From assembly GCA_008477525.1 (NCBI GenBank), contig SPDT01000014.1, positions 1-64,000 on the forward strand: a DNA stretch of 64,000 nt, read 5' to 3'. Of this stretch, positions 20,001-31,646 are shown piece by piece. Position 1 is the first letter of the stretch, and each line of letters begins with the position of its first letter. The translations under genes and the position numbers were made by a program. Origin of the DNA: Hypomyces perniciosus. Taxonomy: Eukaryota > Ascomycota > Sordariomycetes > Hypocreales > Hypocreaceae. The notes beneath the pieces are model-generated. The model was given only the letters and a program-made list of their open reading frames with translations, searched no databases and was not told the DNA's origin.

Positions 20001-23000
20001 AATAATAAATATTAGAGCTTCTCTTAATAGAGGATTAACTCCTTTACTACTAGAAGCCTTTCCTAGTACTGTTGCTTTAGCAAGACCATTATTACCACTT
20101 AATAATACTAAATTAGTGCTACGCACTCAATGGGTAGCTGGTTTTACAAGTGGTGATGGTTGTTTTAAAGTTAGTATTAGAGAATCTAAATTATATAAAA
20201 CAGGAAGTCGTGTAGCATTGCTTTTTGTAGTAACTCAACATATTAGAGATGAATTACTATTGAAAAGTTTAGTAGATTTCTTTGGATGTGGTCAAACTTA
20301 TTCTTATAAGGATTATATTGAGTTTAGATGTCAATCATTCAAAGATAATTATGAAAAGATTTTACCTTTTTTCTATAAATACCCTATTATTGGTGTGAAA
20401 TCACAGGATTTCGAAGATTGAGCTAAAGTGGCGGAAATGATACAAACAAAAGTTCATTTAACTAACGAAGGTTTTGATCAGATTCGTCAAATAAGAGCGG
20501 TAATGAATAAAGGTAGATATCTAGAATAAACTACACATAGACTTTTATATTATTTAGTATAAATATATGAGATTATGTATTTATATTGAAGATTTAGATA
20601 GTATATATTTATTAAATACTTTTGTATAAAGTTGTTCTTTTCTTTAATTTGGACGATAAATTTAACCGTCGTGGACGTTTATGATGCTATACCTACTATA
20701 GTAACTACTTTTGTAGCTCTTATAGCTAAAATTTCTATATTTATCTTATTATTACAATTAGTATATTACACTAACAATAGCTTCTCTGAAATGAGCTGAA
20801 CATTTATACTATTACTAAGTTCTTTATTCTCACTAATAATAGGTACAGTAGTAGGTTTAACTCAATTTAGAATAAAAAGATTATTTGCTTATAGTACTAT
20901 TGTGCGCCGTTGCGCTTTATTTATTCATGGAATCAAAGATTCTATGCAGTGTTCATATCTGCATCCGGCATCGGAGTTAGGTGGAGGGGAAAGCCCAACA
21001 TTGAACTTAGCATCTCCGCTAAAAAGATTCATTAAGTTAATCCAGACATACTGATTAGGAATCTGAGCCGCGTTTTCTATGATTAAGACTATACTGTCTG
21101 AAGTCTATCTGCAAGGATCCCCAACTATAGGGAACTGTCAAATCTGGTATAGGGCAGAAGGGTTAAATGGAATTTTGAAATGGTGAATTCCATTATGAAC
21201 TAACCTCTTCCTGGGTATAATCAATACTTTCAAAGCAGAGAGTGGACAATCTAAGGAAAACTTAGGGATAAATTTAAGAACTACGGGATTGCCTAAGGTC
21301 AGAAATGACTATGGTAACAGAGGAATCATAGTACCTTTGGGAGTCTTAAGACTCACAAGTATCGTACCGAAAGGTGCAGTAGCATTGGGAAGGATTCCAG
21401 GTCAATGAAATTATAACTACTCTAATACCGCTGGGGATTCCAGTACAGTTAAATCTGACGCTATCAGAAAGTTATTATGATTAGGGGAAAAATGTAAAGA
21501 GAACAAAAATTATGAGGCTAGAGATATATACAACATAATGTATATGTCAAAACTATATGAAATGGCATACAACAATCTAAAGAGTAACCCGGGAAATATG
21601 ACTCCGGGTATAACTCCTACAACTCTAGATGGATTTTCAGCGGAGGTTATAAAAGAGATCATCAATAGTTTGAAAGATGGTTCATTCCAATTTAAACCAG
21701 GTAGAAGAGTAATGATCCCTAAAGACTCCGGTGGAGAAAGACCCTTAACAGTCGCACCTCCCAGAGATAAAATAGTTCAAGAGGTCATGAGAATGATTCT
21801 TGAGGTTATTTTTGAACCGGGATTTTCACCGAACAGTCATGGATTCAGAACAGGTAAGAGCTGTCATACAGCACTTAAACAAATATTCACATCCTTTGGT
21901 ATGGCCACTTGATACATTGAGGGTGATATCTCTAAATGTTTTGACTCTTTCGACCACGAAATTTTAATAAAAATAATTAGAACTAGAGTGAAAGACGAAA
22001 GATTCATCAGACTTATCATTAAAGCTCTTAAGGCCGGTTATTTTGAATTTAAAGAGTTCAAACACTCCATTATTGGAACTCCACAAGGTTCTATAATTAG
22101 TCCTATTCTATGTAATATTTACATGAATGAATTCGACAAATTCATGGAGGAATTGGCCAACTCTTTCTCCAAAGGGACAAAAGCCAGAGGGAACCCAATT
22201 TGAATTAGCTATAATAACAAGAAAAGAAGATCAACTTCAATCGTGGAGAAGATCAAATGACATAAACTTATGTTAAATGTCCCTTCCAAAGACCCTATGG
22301 ATCCAAACTTCAAGAAATTAGTATATGTAAGATATGCAGATGACTGATTGGTAGGAGTCAGAGGCTCTCGGGAGGACTGTACATTGCTACTAGAGAAAAT
22401 CAAATTATTCCTAAAGGAAGAATTAAAATTGAACCTTAGCGAGAAGAAAACTCTAATAACCAATGCTAACAAAGGGAAAGCGCTATTCTTGGGAACTAAT
22501 ATATATAGATCCCGTCACCAACTATTCAGTAGATCCGCCGGATTCACTAAAAGAGTAGGAAGAGAAATTAGACTAGAAGCTCCCCTAGAAAGAGCAATTA
22601 AGAAGTTGAGAAGCGCGAAATTCCTTGAAGGGGATATTCCTTCTCCTAGATTCCTATGAATGCACAATTCAAAGGACCAGATTATAGCCCTTTATAACTC
22701 TGTGTATAGAGGTTATATAAACTACTACAGCTTTGCAGGTAATCTAGGAACATTTAGTGGATATATTCACATGGTGCTAAAATCATCATGTGCCAAACTT
22801 CTTGCGGCCAAGTTTAACCAAAATTCTCAAAGAAAAATATTTGAATTATATGGTAAAGACTTACTGGGTAAAGACAAGATAGCCTTTGTAAACCCTTTAT
22901 TCAGAAATAACCCATGAGATTTTAAAACACCCGCCGAGGTGAGATCTAATGATCAAATCACGGATAACGGTATTCTAAAATCCCTATATGCCGAAAGTCT

Positions 23001-23983
23001 ATCTGTAGCATCTCTTGAAGGCTTATCCTGTGTAGTTTGTAGCTCAAACCATAGAGTGGAGATGCACCACGTCAGACATCTTAAAGACTTGAATCCAAAT
23101 TTAAGTAAAATAGATGCCTTGATGGCGAAGAGACGTAGAAAACAGATTGCATTATGTAGAAGCTGTCATATGGAGCATCATTCTTCAAAAACTCTCAAAC
23201 AATAATTCCCCTCCTTAATTGACTGGAGAGCCGTATGACGGGAAACTGTCACGTACGGTTCGGGAAAGGGGGGTGCATCCTGGTAAAAGGGACCACCTTC
23301 TAGTTCATTCTCACGTAGGATTTATGCTTTTAGCTTTAGGTATATCAAGTATAGAGTCTACTCAAGCACTTATATTCTACTTAACTCAATATATTATAAG
23401 TAATTTAAATGCCTTTATGATATTAATAGCTATAGGTTTCTCATTATACTATTATACAAGTGAAAACAAAGAACATGAAGAATTAATGGATAAAAATAAT
23501 TCTCCAATACAACTAGTAAATCAATTGAAAGGTTATTTCCATATAAATCCTTTATTAGCCTTGAGTTTAGCTATAACTATATTTTCATTTGCAGGTATAC
23601 CTCCTTTAATAGGATTCTTCGGAAAACAGATGGTATTAAGTGCTGCTTTAGATAAAGGTCTTGTATTCTTATCTTTAATAGCTATATTAACTAGTGTTAT
23701 CGGTGGAGTTTACTATCTAGGTATAATAAAAGAAATGTTCTTTAGTTTACCTGATTATAAAGTTAACACTTTACTAGAAAATTTAATATTAAAAGGTAAT
23801 GTATTGAATAATAATAAAACAGTAATCAAAAATATAAACTTTAAATATAATAATATAGTTATATCAAGCCCTATTGCTTTTGTTATATCTAATATAACAC
23901 TTATAATTTTATTATTTATATTTATGAATAAAGAATGGCTAAGCATGGGTACCATATTGGTACAAATCTTATTTAATTGTTAA
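17041..23983 (+). CDS. nad2: NADH dehydrogenase subunit 2, four exons
   Basis: Complex I proton-pumping membrane subunit. Exons: 17041-17418 ([20 protein letters not shown] to KIIEYP), 18866-19252 ([18 protein letters not shown] to SAAPFHFWSP), 20674-20901 ([19 protein letters not shown] to KRLFAYSTI) and 23309-23983 ([17 protein letters not shown] to the stop). All exons keep frame (126, 129, 76 and 225 codons with stop). Introns 1 and 2 are group I with LAGLIDADG ORFs, and intron 3 is group II. The stop TAA (23981-23983) abuts the nad3 ATG. Confidence 0.95.
17419..18733 (+). pseudogene. nad2 intron 1: group I core and decayed LAGLIDADG ORF
   Basis: Intron 17419-18865 with core pieces ATCGCGGATCTAAGTCA (17584), AAAAGAGCAACGAGTAGACGG (17624-17644) and TAAGGTATACTC. 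The ORF follows ([18 protein letters not shown], 17840; second motif [13 protein letters not shown], about 18315) and ends at 18733. Three frameshifts lie in homopolymers: ten A near 17890, eight T near 17985 and six A near 18236, each one base too long. A palindrome at 18491-18522 is inserted in frame. The same core and protein family occurs in nad2 intron 2, nad3 and nad4. Confidence 0.8.
19253..20529 (+). pseudogene. nad2 intron 2: group I core and frameshifted LAGLIDADG ORF
   Basis: Intron 19253-20673. The core includes ATCGCGGATCTAAGTCA (19414) and AAGAGCAACGAGTAAACGG (19459). The protein has [15 protein letters not shown] (19644) and [14 protein letters not shown] (20130). Frameshifts near 19910 (six A, five needed) and 19998 (seven A, six needed) split it. 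The second half reads on to [11 protein letters not shown] and a stop at 20527-20529. The element GTGCTACGCACTCAA (20116) sits in frame. Confidence 0.8.
20902..23205 (+). CDS. Group II intron reverse transcriptase-maturase with HNH domain
   Basis: Continues in frame from nad2 exon 3 ([17 protein letters not shown]). Order: N-terminal and RT0 region, RT fingers with [36 protein letters not shown], the RT palm [35 protein letters not shown], catalytic YADD (about 22336), the maturase X domain around 22600-22900, and a C-terminal HNH nuclease with [15 protein letters not shown] and CRSCHMEHH. No frameshift is seen over 2.3 kb, unlike neighbouring HEGs. Base composition is less AT-rich than nearby LAGLIDADG ORFs, suggesting a more recent arrival. 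Supports splicing and retrohoming of nad2 intron 3. Confidence 0.92.
20902..23308 (+). mobile_element. Group II intron in nad2 (intron 3)
   Basis: Starts GTGCGCC (canonical GUGYG 5' end). Domain V lies at 23226-23259 (GAGCCGTATGACGGGAAACT to CACGTACGGTTC). Domain VI is 23264-23301 with a stem around GGTGCATCC..GGGACCACC and a likely bulged A. Ends ...GTTCAT before exon TCTCACGTAGG. It encodes a complete RT-X-HNH protein. Confidence 0.9.
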
Positions 23984-25685
23984 ATGAGTAGTGTAACATT
24001 ACTTTTTATTTTCGTTTCTGTTTTAGCTTTAGTTTTTTTACTTCTTAATTTCATATTAGCTCCTCATAATCCTAAACTTTGATCTGGGAAATCATTACAT
24101 TGGGATAAACTGCCAAATTCCGGGGACCCCCTAAAGCTCTTGGTACTAAGCCGTATATGAAAATATATAGGTGGCTGAAGTAATTACTCAGGTATAGTAA
24201 CAAGCCAAGAGATGATTGAAAAAGAAATGGGATATCGCGGATCTAAGTCAATAGTAAGTCAAAATACTATTGTAAAAGAGCAACGAGTAGACGGTAGTTA
24301 CATTGAATATTTTAATAAGAAAAATTTATCAATGTTAAGGTATACTCTAGTGGGCTTCGAAAGAAGTTATCTGATCAAAATCCCTTCTAACTTTATAAAT
24401 TTAAAAAGAAATTTTAGTACCTTAGAATCTAAATTAAATCCTTTTTACGTCACAGGTTTTGTAGACGGTGAAGGTTCTTTTATATTAACTATAATAAGAG
24501 ATAATAAATATAAATCTGGTTGACGTGTAGCTTGTAGATTTGTAATAAGTTTACATAAAAAAGATATAATGTTATTAAATAACATTAAAGAATTTTTCGG
24601 TACAGGTAGCGTATTCCATATGTCTAAGGACTCTGCACAATATCGTGTTGAATCTTTAGCAGGTTTAGATATTATAATCAATCATTTTGATAAATACCCT
24701 TTAATTACAAAAAACAAGCAGATTATAAGTTATTTAAATTAGCCCATAATTTAATAAAAAATAAAAGCCATCTTACTAAAGATGGATTATTAGAACTTGT
24801 AGCTTTAAAGGCTGTAATAAATAATGGTATTAATAATGATTTAAGTATTGCTTTCCCAAATATTGCTACTGTCTTAAGACCTGAAGTACAAGAACCTCAA
24901 ATAATGAATCCTTATTGATTATCAGGGTTTGTAGAAGCAGAGGGTTGTTTTAGTGTTGTTATTTTTAAGAATAAAACATCTAAATTAGGTGAAGCAGTTA
25001 AATTAAGTTTTATATTAACTCAAAGTATTAGAGATGAGTCTTTAATAAAAAGTTTAATAGAATATTTAGGGTGTGGTAATACAAGTTTAGATTCTAGAGG
25101 TACTATTGATTTTAAAGTAACTAATTTTTCTAGTATAAAAGATATCATTATTCCTTTTTTCATTAAATATCCTTTAATAGGTAATAAAAATTTAGACCTA
25201 TCAGATTTTAGTGAAATAACAAGATTAATGGAAAATAAATCGCATTTAACCTTAGAAGGGTTAAATAAAATAAAAGAAATCCGTAATAAGATGAATACGA
25301 ATAGAAAATAAGTTTAAAATCAATGTATTAATTTATAAACATGAGAAATTTGGTTTAAACGTATCAAGAAAAGTACAGTATATTTGAATGTGGTTTCCAC
25401 AGTTTCCTTGGACAAAATAGAAGTCAATTCGGTGTAAAATTCTTTATTTTTGCTTTAGTTTATTTATTATTAGACTTAGAAATATTAGTTATATACCCCT
25501 ATGGTCTTAGTAGCTATGAAAATGGAATTTATGGTTTAATAATCGTACTTATCTTTATAGGTATAATAACTGCAGGATTTGTATTTGAATTAGGTAAAAA
25601 TGCTTTAAAAATAGATAGCAGACAATCTTACAATTATTTCTATAAATCAAAAAAATTTATAAATACATTTATTGAAAATAAATAA
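23984..25685 (+). CDS. nad3: NADH dehydrogenase subunit 3, two exons
   Basis: Complex I subunit. Exon 1 is 23984-24073 ([20 protein letters not shown] to LAPHNP) and exon 2 is 25362-25685 ([17 protein letters not shown] to INTFIENK). The ATG follows the nad2 TAA with no spacer, the usual fungal nad2-nad3 arrangement. The single group I intron is 24074-25361. Confidence 0.95.
24212..25311 (+). pseudogene. LAGLIDADG ORF in nad3 intron
   Basis: Same family as the nad2 and nad4 intron proteins: [15 protein letters not shown] (24448) and [15 protein letters not shown] (24918). It ends NKMNTNRK with a stop at 25309-25311. The group I core overlaps the ORF start (ATCGCGGATCTAAGTCA, 24233; AAAAGAGCAACGAGTAGACGG, 24275-24295). 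One frameshift near 24716, where ACAAAAAAC needs one more A, breaks the link between the two motifs. Confidence 0.8.
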
Positions 25686-26148
<463 letters not shown>

Positions 26149-26357
26149 TTAGATTTCTTAAATTTAAGAAAACTTTTTATTACAAAATATATAATTATTA
26201 TATAAACATATGTATTTATATAATGGTCGTGGTGGGTGGGTTATTAGAATAGACTAAAAAAAATTCGTGCGCATACCTTGTAGCGCAAGCTATGCTATAA
26301 AAAAATTAAAAAAAAACAATTCTATTTATAATCAGAAATTTTATATTATAATTTTTC
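26149..26357 (+). repeat. atp9-cox2 spacer with a GC repeat
   Basis: Holds a second copy of TGCGCATACCTTGTAGCGCA (26268) and AT-rich sequence. The last 20 bases before the cox2 ATG are reused before the orphan ORF at 56817. Confidence 0.7.
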
Positions 26358-29300
26358 ATGAAAAATATATTAAATTCATTTATATATATGGATGCACCTG
26401 TTGCTTGAGGTATATACTTTCAAGATAGTGCTACTCCACAAATGGAAGGATTAGTAGAATTACATGACAACATCATGTATTACTTAGTAATAATTTTATT
26501 TGGCGTAGGATGAGTACTTTTCTCTATAATAAGAAATTTTGCAGCAAAAAGATCACCTATTTCACATAAATACTTAAACCATGGTAAAGAAGTGCCTTTT
26601 CAAAAGTGTTTTAAGTTTAATACTTTAAATAATCTAAATTATATACGTTTTTACAGTACAACGCCTTCTTCAGAAGTTAATAGTATAAAGTTTTACGAAG
26701 ATGCTTATTCTATGAAAAAATCAATTATAAAAGATAATAAAAATAAATCCGGAATTTACAAATGGACCAATAAACTAACAAATGATATATACATTGGGCA
26801 ATCAGTAGATTTAGCCAAAAGATTTATAAAATATTTTAATATTAGTTATTTAAGAAATAGAAATACTCTTGTAATAAGTAGAGCTTTAATTAAATACGGT
26901 GCGCAAGCGACTAATTTTTCATTAGAGATTTTAGAATATTGTGATACAGCTAATTTAACAGAAAGAGAACAATATTATTTTGATAAATTAAATCCTAAGT
27001 ACAATACATTAAAAATAGCTGGTAGTTCTTTAGGTCATAAACTTACTGAAGAAACTAAAACAAAAATTAGTAAATCTTTAAAAGGAATTTATGTTAAAGA
27101 AAAATCTGCTTTATATGGTCGTACTCATTCTGAAGAAACTAAAGCATTGATGGCTTTAAAAAAATCTGTCCGCAGGCTAGAAAATAATCCTTTATTTGGT
27201 AAAACTCATAGTGAAGAAACTAAAGAGTTAATGAGACAAAAAGCTTTAGGTAGAAAACATTCTGAAGAAACTCTATTAAAAATGAGTGCTAATAGAGGTT
27301 ATCTTGTTTACATACATGAAAAATGTGATTCAGAAGGATTTAAATTAATTGGTAGTTTTGTTTCAATAAGAAGAGCAGCTAAATTTTTAGGAATTAGTAG
27401 CAATACTGTAAGACTGTATATAAATTCAGGTCAAATATTTAAAGACAGATATAAATTTACTGGTGGAACTCCAAAATAAACTTAAAAAAACTATGAAAAA
27501 AATTCCACTATATGCTGGAAACTCCTAAAGCCTTTAAGTACTATAAAGTTAATAAACATATACTTTATCAGTGACAACCTTAAAGGATGTACAATGGATT
27601 ATCAGCAGGAAACCACCCAGGTATTAAATACCTTAGCGGGATCCTCAGAGACTACACGTGGAAACCTTATATGTAAGTATACATATATGGTAAGATATAG
27701 TCCAGTTAAGTATGAAAGTACTTATGTTTTTGACATTAATAGAATTAATCTGAACTATAACACCAGCTGTTATATTAATACTTATAGCATTCCCATCTTT
27801 CAAATTATTGTATTTAATGGACGAAGTTAACGACCCTTCAATGTCTATTATAGCTGAAGGACATCAGTGATATTGAAGTTACCAATATCCAGATTTCATA
27901 GATTCTAACGAAGAATTTATAGAATTTGATTCTTATATAGTACCTGATTCAGACTTAGAAGAAGGTGGATTAAGAATGTTAGAAGTTGATAACAGAGTAA
28001 TAGTTCCTGAATTAACACATATTAGATTCGTTATAACATCTGGAGATGTTATACATTCTTTCGCTTGTCCTTCTTTAGGTATAAAATGTGACGCATATCC
28101 TGGTAGACTAAATCAAGTATCTGTATTTATTAACAGAGAAGGTGTATTCTATGGTCTTATCGAACAATGGCCAAAACTGTAGTGAACCTATGGTTATAAA
28201 TCATCAAATTGCGGGAAACCCCTAAAGGAATCTTAACCAAGTAAGTATGGTAACATAACTTATGGCACAGGTAATGACTCGTGGTATGGTAAAATCAAGA
28301 TTTATTATTCAATGGGCAATCCGCAGCCAAGTACCAAATATAAAATATTTGGTATGCAGTTCATCGACTAGACGGTGGTTGGTATTATTAGTTTTAATAA
28401 TGCTTAAGGTATAGTCAGCCCCCACCTGAAAGGGTGCAGAAAAATATGAAGAATATTCATATTTTTTGTTAAATAGATATATATTAATTCGTTAATTATA
28501 TTTAGGGATCTCTACAATAGTTTGCTAAACTTAATTTAATGTAAAAATAAATGAATACAAACACAGAAAGCACTTGTCTTTCATATGAAAGACTATTGTA
28601 GTATTTGCATGATACAATTAGTAAAAGTGTTTTTAATAATCACTTCATGTTCGATAAACGTATTGGATTAAGTTCTATAGCTGCTGTATCTTTAACTAGA
28701 TGTTTTAGTACAAGTAGATCTATTAATTCAATTAGACCTTTGGTAAATAACCCAGAGTCTTTAGCGTTAGAGCATATCAATAGTGGAAAACCTACTACTT
28801 CGACAGTTATCAATAAAATATTATTAAATCAAAATTTATCAGTTACTGACTCGAAATTACAAGAATTATTAAAAGTTAAAGGTGTTGAAGTGGATCTTCC
28901 AATATCAACATCGGAAAATCATAAACTTTTAGATGAATTAACAGGTAAATCTAAATATAAAGGTTTCTCTGGTGTATATATCTTTATACATAAAAATACA
29001 GATCATAAATACGTAGGTTCATCTAATTTACTAAGACGTAGAATGGATTACTATTTCAAAGGAGATTTTCCATTAGCGGGTAAATTTTTACCTTTACTTC
29101 ACAAAGAAGGGCTAAAAGCTTTTAAATTAGTAATTTTTAAATTAGATAGTAATAAATTTAGTAATCAAGACTCTTTAATTTTAGAACAGTATTATTTATT
29201 AAATAAAGAATTTAACTTGAATACATTAAGAGTTGTTAATGCAGGATCATCTAAAGGGGATACTGTATATGTTTATGATCTAACATGTAGTACTCTTTAT

Positions 29301-30186
29301 TATCATGCTAAATCTAGAATTGAATTAAAAAGAGTATTAAAAATACATACTGAAACTAGTAAAAAATATGTAGATTCTAAAATACCATATCTGAATAAAT
29401 TCTTACTATTAAGCTATCCTATTCCTACTGCTTTAACAAGCAATATTCCCATAGAAAATTTAGTAGGTATGATGCAAAAAGAAAGACAAGATATGTATAC
29501 ATTAGGAACTCGTAGAAGTATTTCAGTAGAATTAGAAATTAAAGAAGGAAATACATTTGTAGATTCTTGAGGTCATACTTTTAATTTTGATTCTTTAACG
29601 TCTTGTATTGAGTATTTAAGAGAATTAGGTTTAACTATTAAAAGAGACACTCTTACTAAATATATAAAAGATGAAAAAGTGTTTCATAATTTCTTATGTA
29701 AATACTCAGATAATGCTTTACCTGATAATTTTGAAGAAGTAGGATTAATTATTGATGAATATAAAAAATTAAAAGTAGATACAGACTTAGATTTATTAAA
29801 AGTTAATAAAAAAATAAATCCATATTAGTAAAAGGAGAAAATTTTTGTTGCATGCGCAAGCTAGCACCACAAGAATTTGAAAGTATTACAGATACAATTA
29901 AATACTTTGATACTTTAAATATAAAATTAGATAGAAAATCTTTAAATACTCGTTTAAAAGACGGTAAAATTTATAAAGATTATTATTTTGCTTATAAATA
30001 ACCAGATAAAAGTTCAAAATATTTTCTTCTCTTAATATACTAAGAAAAAATCTATCGATTACATTAAATAAATGTAGAGAGAATTCGCAGTGTTCAGAAA
30101 TATGTGGAATACTTCATAGTTCAATGCCTATAGTTATAGAATCTGTAAATATAGACAAATTTGTTCATTGACTTTATAATGCTTAA
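26358..30186 (+). CDS. cox2: Cytochrome c oxidase subunit 2, three exons
   Basis: Carries the CuA site of complex IV. Exons: 26358-26585 ([18 protein letters not shown] to HKYLNHG), 27733-28155 ([16 protein letters not shown] to NREGVFYG) and 30088-30186 ([19 protein letters not shown] to HWLYNA). CuA ligands are visible in [13 protein letters not shown] and [12 protein letters not shown]. Both introns hold GIY-YIG ORFs. TGA is Trp. Confidence 0.95.
26586..27479 (+). CDS. GIY-YIG endonuclease of cox2 intron 1
   Basis: In frame with exon 1. Core: [55 protein letters not shown]. Then a series of NUMOD3-like units ([36 protein letters not shown]) and a helix-turn-helix NUMOD1 tail ([15 protein letters not shown]). 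A 24-nt element at 27162-27185 encoding KKSVRRLEN is inserted between units; the same element is in nad1 intron 2. Group I core pieces follow the ORF (about 27500-27700, ending ATATAGTCC). Frame intact. Confidence 0.88.
   Translation, partial: KEVPFQKCFKFNTLNNLNYIRFYSTTPSSEVNSIKFYEDAYSMKKSIIKDNKNKSGIYKWTNKLTNDIYIGQSVDLAKRFIKYFNISYLRNRNTLVISRALIKYGAQATNFSLEILEYCDTANLTEREQYYFDKLNPKYNTLKIAGSSLGHKLTEETKTKISKSLKGIYVKEKSALYGRTHSEETKALMALKKSVRRLENNPLFGKTHSEETKELMRQKALGRKHSEETLLKMSANRGYLVYIHEKCDSEGFKLIGSFVSIRRAAKFLGISSNTVRLYINSGQIFKDRYKFTGGTPK
28605..30001 (+). CDS. GIY-YIG endonuclease of cox2 intron 2
   Basis: Intron 28156-30087; the group I core precedes the ORF (ATTGCGGGAAACCCC, TCATCGACTAGACGGTGG, about 28370). 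Core: [20 protein letters not shown], with the catalytic region [15 protein letters not shown]-terminal DNA-binding repeats follow ([20 protein letters not shown] and [20 protein letters not shown]). A frameshift near 29810 (seven A, eight needed) precedes the last repeat, and a palindrome GCATGCGCAAGCTAGC (29849) is inserted in frame there. The start is uncertain: TTG at 28605 or ATG at 28647. Confidence 0.8.
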
Positions 30187-30238
30187 TTTATAACAAATTA
30201 TTATTAGTAAGAACATATTTATTCATTTAGTGGATAAA

Positions 30239-30310
30239 AGAGGTATTAGTTTAATGGTAAAACTTGATGCTACGGACATCACAATTGTAGTTCGAATCTA
30301 TAATGCCTCT
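30239..30310 (+). tRNA. trnR(acg): tRNA-Arg (ACG)
   Basis: Acceptor AGAGGTA with TGCCTCT, anticodon loop CTACGGA in stem GATG/CATC, T arm TAGTTCGAATCTA. Between cox2 and nad4L. Confidence 0.9.
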
Positions 30311-30433
30311 AGTATAGTCATTTATATAGTAACTGTACTAGTATACGTAAAAAAACACATATTTAAAATTAAATTTAAATGTACGTATATAATCATAATT
30401 CTGAATAATTCGATGTATATATTAGATTAAAAT

Positions 30434-31646
30434 ATGAGTTTAACTTTAGTACTTTTTTTAATAGGAATTTTAGGATTCGTATTTAACAGAAAAAATATAA
30501 TATTAATGCTTATTTCTATAGAAATAATGCTATTATCTATAACATTCTTAATATTGGTTAGTTCTATTAATTTAGATGATATAATAGGACAAACATATGC
30601 TATATACATTATAGTAGTTGCTGGTGCAGAATCTGCCATAGGTTTAGCTATTTTAGTAGCTTTTTATAGACTTTCGTCTCTTAAATCAAACCGTCTATCC
30701 TTTAGTTCTTGTAAATTACCTGTAAGATTCGTAAATAGAACTCCTGTAGGGATAAGAAATTATTCTACAGTGTGTTCTTCTAATTGTAAAAATAATTCAA
30801 TTGATCCTTGATTTATTACTATTCAAAATTCTGAGGCACGCCACTAAAAGCGGTATAGCTGCTTCATTGCGTTTTTCTATAGCTCAAGATTCAAGAGATT
30901 TATCTTTATTAGAAAGCTTTGAAAATTTCTTTGGATGTGGATATGTGTAGGCTAGCTTACGCATGCCTACTAAATATAAAAACCGTTCGGTTTGTGAATT
31001 TATCGTTACAAAAATTGATCATGTAGTTAATAATATAATCCCTTTTTTCTTGGCTAGCTTGCGCATGCCACCAACATAGTATAAGGGGATCAAAATACTC
31101 GGACTTCTTAGATTTTAAACGTGCTGCTTTAATTATTAAGAATAAAGAGCATTTAAAAGAAGATGGCTTGAAACAAATTTTACAATTAAAAAATCAAATT
31201 ACAGGTTTGAATAATAAGACTAAAAATAATCATGGTGATGATTAAGGCTTAAGAGAAATTAGGTCAAAAAAGGTGGAGTGAACCTTCATCTAGTCTTTAT
31301 ATTTTAAAATATAAAGGCAAAACCTTCAAATTGCGGGAAACTCTTAAAGACAAATCTACCAAGTTAATACAGTAATGTAATTAATGGAACAGGTAATGAC
31401 TCGTTGTAAGGTAAAAACGATTTGTATAAAGAAATGCAATAGATAATCCGCAGCCAAGCGCCAATAATTGGTGTGCAGTTCATCGACTAAATGGAGGTTG
31501 GTAAATAATTATTATATAAATTATTTGCTTAAGATATAGTCAGGCATAACTTAAAGGTTATGGAATTACCCAGCCATCCTAAGGGAATTTAATTCCTATG
31601 GTAAAGGGAAAAACGAAGAGGAAGTATTGCAATAGAATATAAATAA
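30434..31646 (+). CDS. nad4L: NADH dehydrogenase subunit 4L, two exons
   Basis: Complex I subunit, 89 residues. Exon 1 is 30434-30672 ([20 protein letters not shown] to LVAFYR) and exon 2 is 31616-31646 (RGSIAIEYK and stop). The TAA shares its last A with the nad5 ATG, the common fungal nad4L/nad5 overlap. One group I intron separates the last ten codons. Confidence 0.93.
30673..31245 (+). pseudogene. Decayed LAGLIDADG ORF in nad4L intron
   Basis: In frame with exon 1 at first ([17 protein letters not shown]). Motif 1 is collapsed: after SEA the sequence reads [18 protein letters not shown] out of frame. Two GC palindromes interrupt the rest (TAGGCTAGCTTACGCATGCC, 30946; GGCTAGCTTGCGCATGCC, 31054). 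The tail ([33 protein letters not shown]) is recognisable. The group I core lies downstream (TCATCGACTAAATGGAGG about 31480; TTAAGATATAGTC about 31531). Confidence 0.78.
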
